Origin: Bacteroidetes bacterium SW_11_45_7
GTDB lineage: Bacteria > Bacteroidota > Bacteroidia > Chitinophagales > SW-11-45-7
Assembly (NCBI GenBank): GCA_003022985.1
Contig: PXTV01000170.1
Coordinates: 1,966-8,404, forward strand
Direction of reading: 5' to 3'
Length of the DNA stretch: 6,439 nt
Numbering within the stretch: position 1 is the stretch's first letter; each line of letters starts with the position of its first letter. The translations under genes were made by a program, and so were the position numbers. Below are positions 5,878-6,439 of this stretch, one piece after another. The notes below the pieces were generated by a model. That model worked only from the letters and a program-made list of their open reading frames with translations, made no database searches and was not told the DNA's origin.

Positions 5878-5903
5878 TTTAGTTATGCGCCATTAGAGTA
5901 GAT

Positions 5904-5911
5904 TATTTTTG
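5904..5911 (+). promoter_or_regulatory. Possible -7 element for the DHH phosphoesterase gene
   Basis: TATTTTTG fits TAnnTTTG and lies 59 nt before the ATG at 5971. The only upstream partner is a poor TTTA about 22 bp away, inside or beside the right octamer array, so the promoter call is tentative. Confidence 0.35.
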
Positions 5912-5970
5912 TCAACTTTTTTTTCTCCTCAATTTTATTTTAGACATTTGCCGATTCTATTCAACCGGGC

Positions 5971-6439
5971 ATGACAGATGTAAACCACTTACGGGACCTT
6001 CTCGCCTCACCCCTCAACATTGTCATCACCACCCACCGTAAACCGGATGGAGATGCAATGGGCGCATCGCTGGCAATGTACAATGTACTTTGCCAAAAAG
6101 GGCACCGTGTCCACTTCATCTCCCCTACCGAGTTCCCCGATTTTTATAAATGGTTGCCGGGCAGCCAGGATATAGTGGTTTATACCGAAAGCGAGCAACA
6201 ATGTGCAGATTTAACGTACGCAGCCGATCTCATTTTCTGTCTCGACTACAATTCCCTCAACCGCGTAAACGAGATGGGCCACTACATCAATCACGCAGCG
6301 GGGAAGAAGGTACTGATCGATCATCACCCTGACCCTGACGGCTTTGCCGATTTCAATTACAGCAAGCCAACAGCCAGCTCCACTGCTGAAATGATTTACG
6401 ACTTCCTCGAGATGATCCAGCATAGCGGTTCCATCAACA
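5971..6439 (+). CDS. DHH-family phosphoesterase, NrnA-like (oligoribonuclease / pAp phosphatase), C-terminus cut off
   Basis: An open frame runs from the ATG at 5971 to the right edge, 156 residues without a stop. It shows the ordered DHH motifs: THRKPDGDA (21-29) with D26 and D28, FCLDYNSLNRV (89-99) with D92, LIDHHPDP (115-122) carrying the DHH triad 117-119, and a TASSTAEMIYDFL motif (134-146) that is typical of the NrnA group. These residues bind two Mn ions and hydrolyse short RNA oligomers, pAp or cyclic-dinucleotide breakdown products. The C-terminal DHHA1 substrate-binding domain is beyond the window, so the exact substrate stays open; no sensor or membrane domain precedes the DHH domain, which argues against a GdpP-type protein. 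From memory, ndk and a DHH gene are neighbours in other Bacteroidota. The start lacks a Shine-Dalgarno. Confidence 0.93.
   Translation, partial: MTDVNHLRDLLASPLNIVITTHRKPDGDAMGASLAMYNVLCQKGHRVHFISPTEFPDFYKWLPGSQDIVVYTESEQQCADLTYAADLIFCLDYNSLNRVNEMGHYINHAAGKKVLIDHHPDPDGFADFNYSKPTASSTAEMIYDFLEMIQHSGSIN

Larger units (their letters stand above)
5607..5970. other. 364-bp intergenic region between divergent ndk and DHH genes
   Basis: No open reading frame of credible length or family resemblance occurs in either strand. The stretch holds the ndk promoter on its left, an inverted pair of GCAGAG-type octamer arrays (5704-5727 and 5854-5877) with about 126 bp of AT-rich DNA between them, a 10-bp palindrome ATTGATCAAT (5800-5809), and a candidate promoter element for the DHH gene on the right followed by a T-rich run near 5916-5925. 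Confidence 0.7.

Overview
This window looks like ordinary chromosomal DNA of a member of the Bacteroidota, probably Cytophagia or Chitinophagia. Three things point there. None of the starts has a convincing Shine-Dalgarno sequence. Three matches to the Bacteroidota -7 promoter element TAnnTTTG lie in front of genes. The gene set is a typical Bacteroidota housekeeping cluster (recF, DUF721/dciA, a membrane TPR protein, ribH, ndk and a DHH phosphoesterase). I cannot name the genus from sequence alone.

Layout. Positions 1-2886 hold a four-gene minus-strand run, read right to left: pyruvate dehydrogenase E1 alpha (pdhA), a membrane-anchored TPR protein, lumazine synthase (ribH) and a metallo-beta-lactamase-fold hydrolase cut by the left edge. 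RecF is divergent from pdhA, with only 20 bp between the two start codons. Downstream of recF (4079-4594, minus strand) is a small type II toxin-antitoxin module: an intact antitoxin and a RelE/ParE-type toxin broken by a 1-nt frameshift. This module separates recF from a DUF721/DciA-like gene (4809-5102, plus). A nucleoside diphosphate kinase (5208-5606, minus) converges on the latter. A 364-bp intergenic region with an inverted pair of GCAGAG-type octamer repeats follows. An NrnA-like DHH phosphoesterase (from 5971, plus) runs off the right edge.

Functional themes are DNA replication and repair (RecF, DciA-like), nucleotide metabolism (Ndk, the NrnA-like enzyme) and cofactor or central carbon metabolism (RibH, PdhA). 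I see no new multi-gene system. The points most worth a second look are a 7-residue deletion in Ndk that removes the usual second beta strand while keeping all catalytic residues, the frameshifted toxin beside an intact antitoxin, the octamer inverted-repeat element, and a consensus DnaA box upstream of the dciA-like gene.
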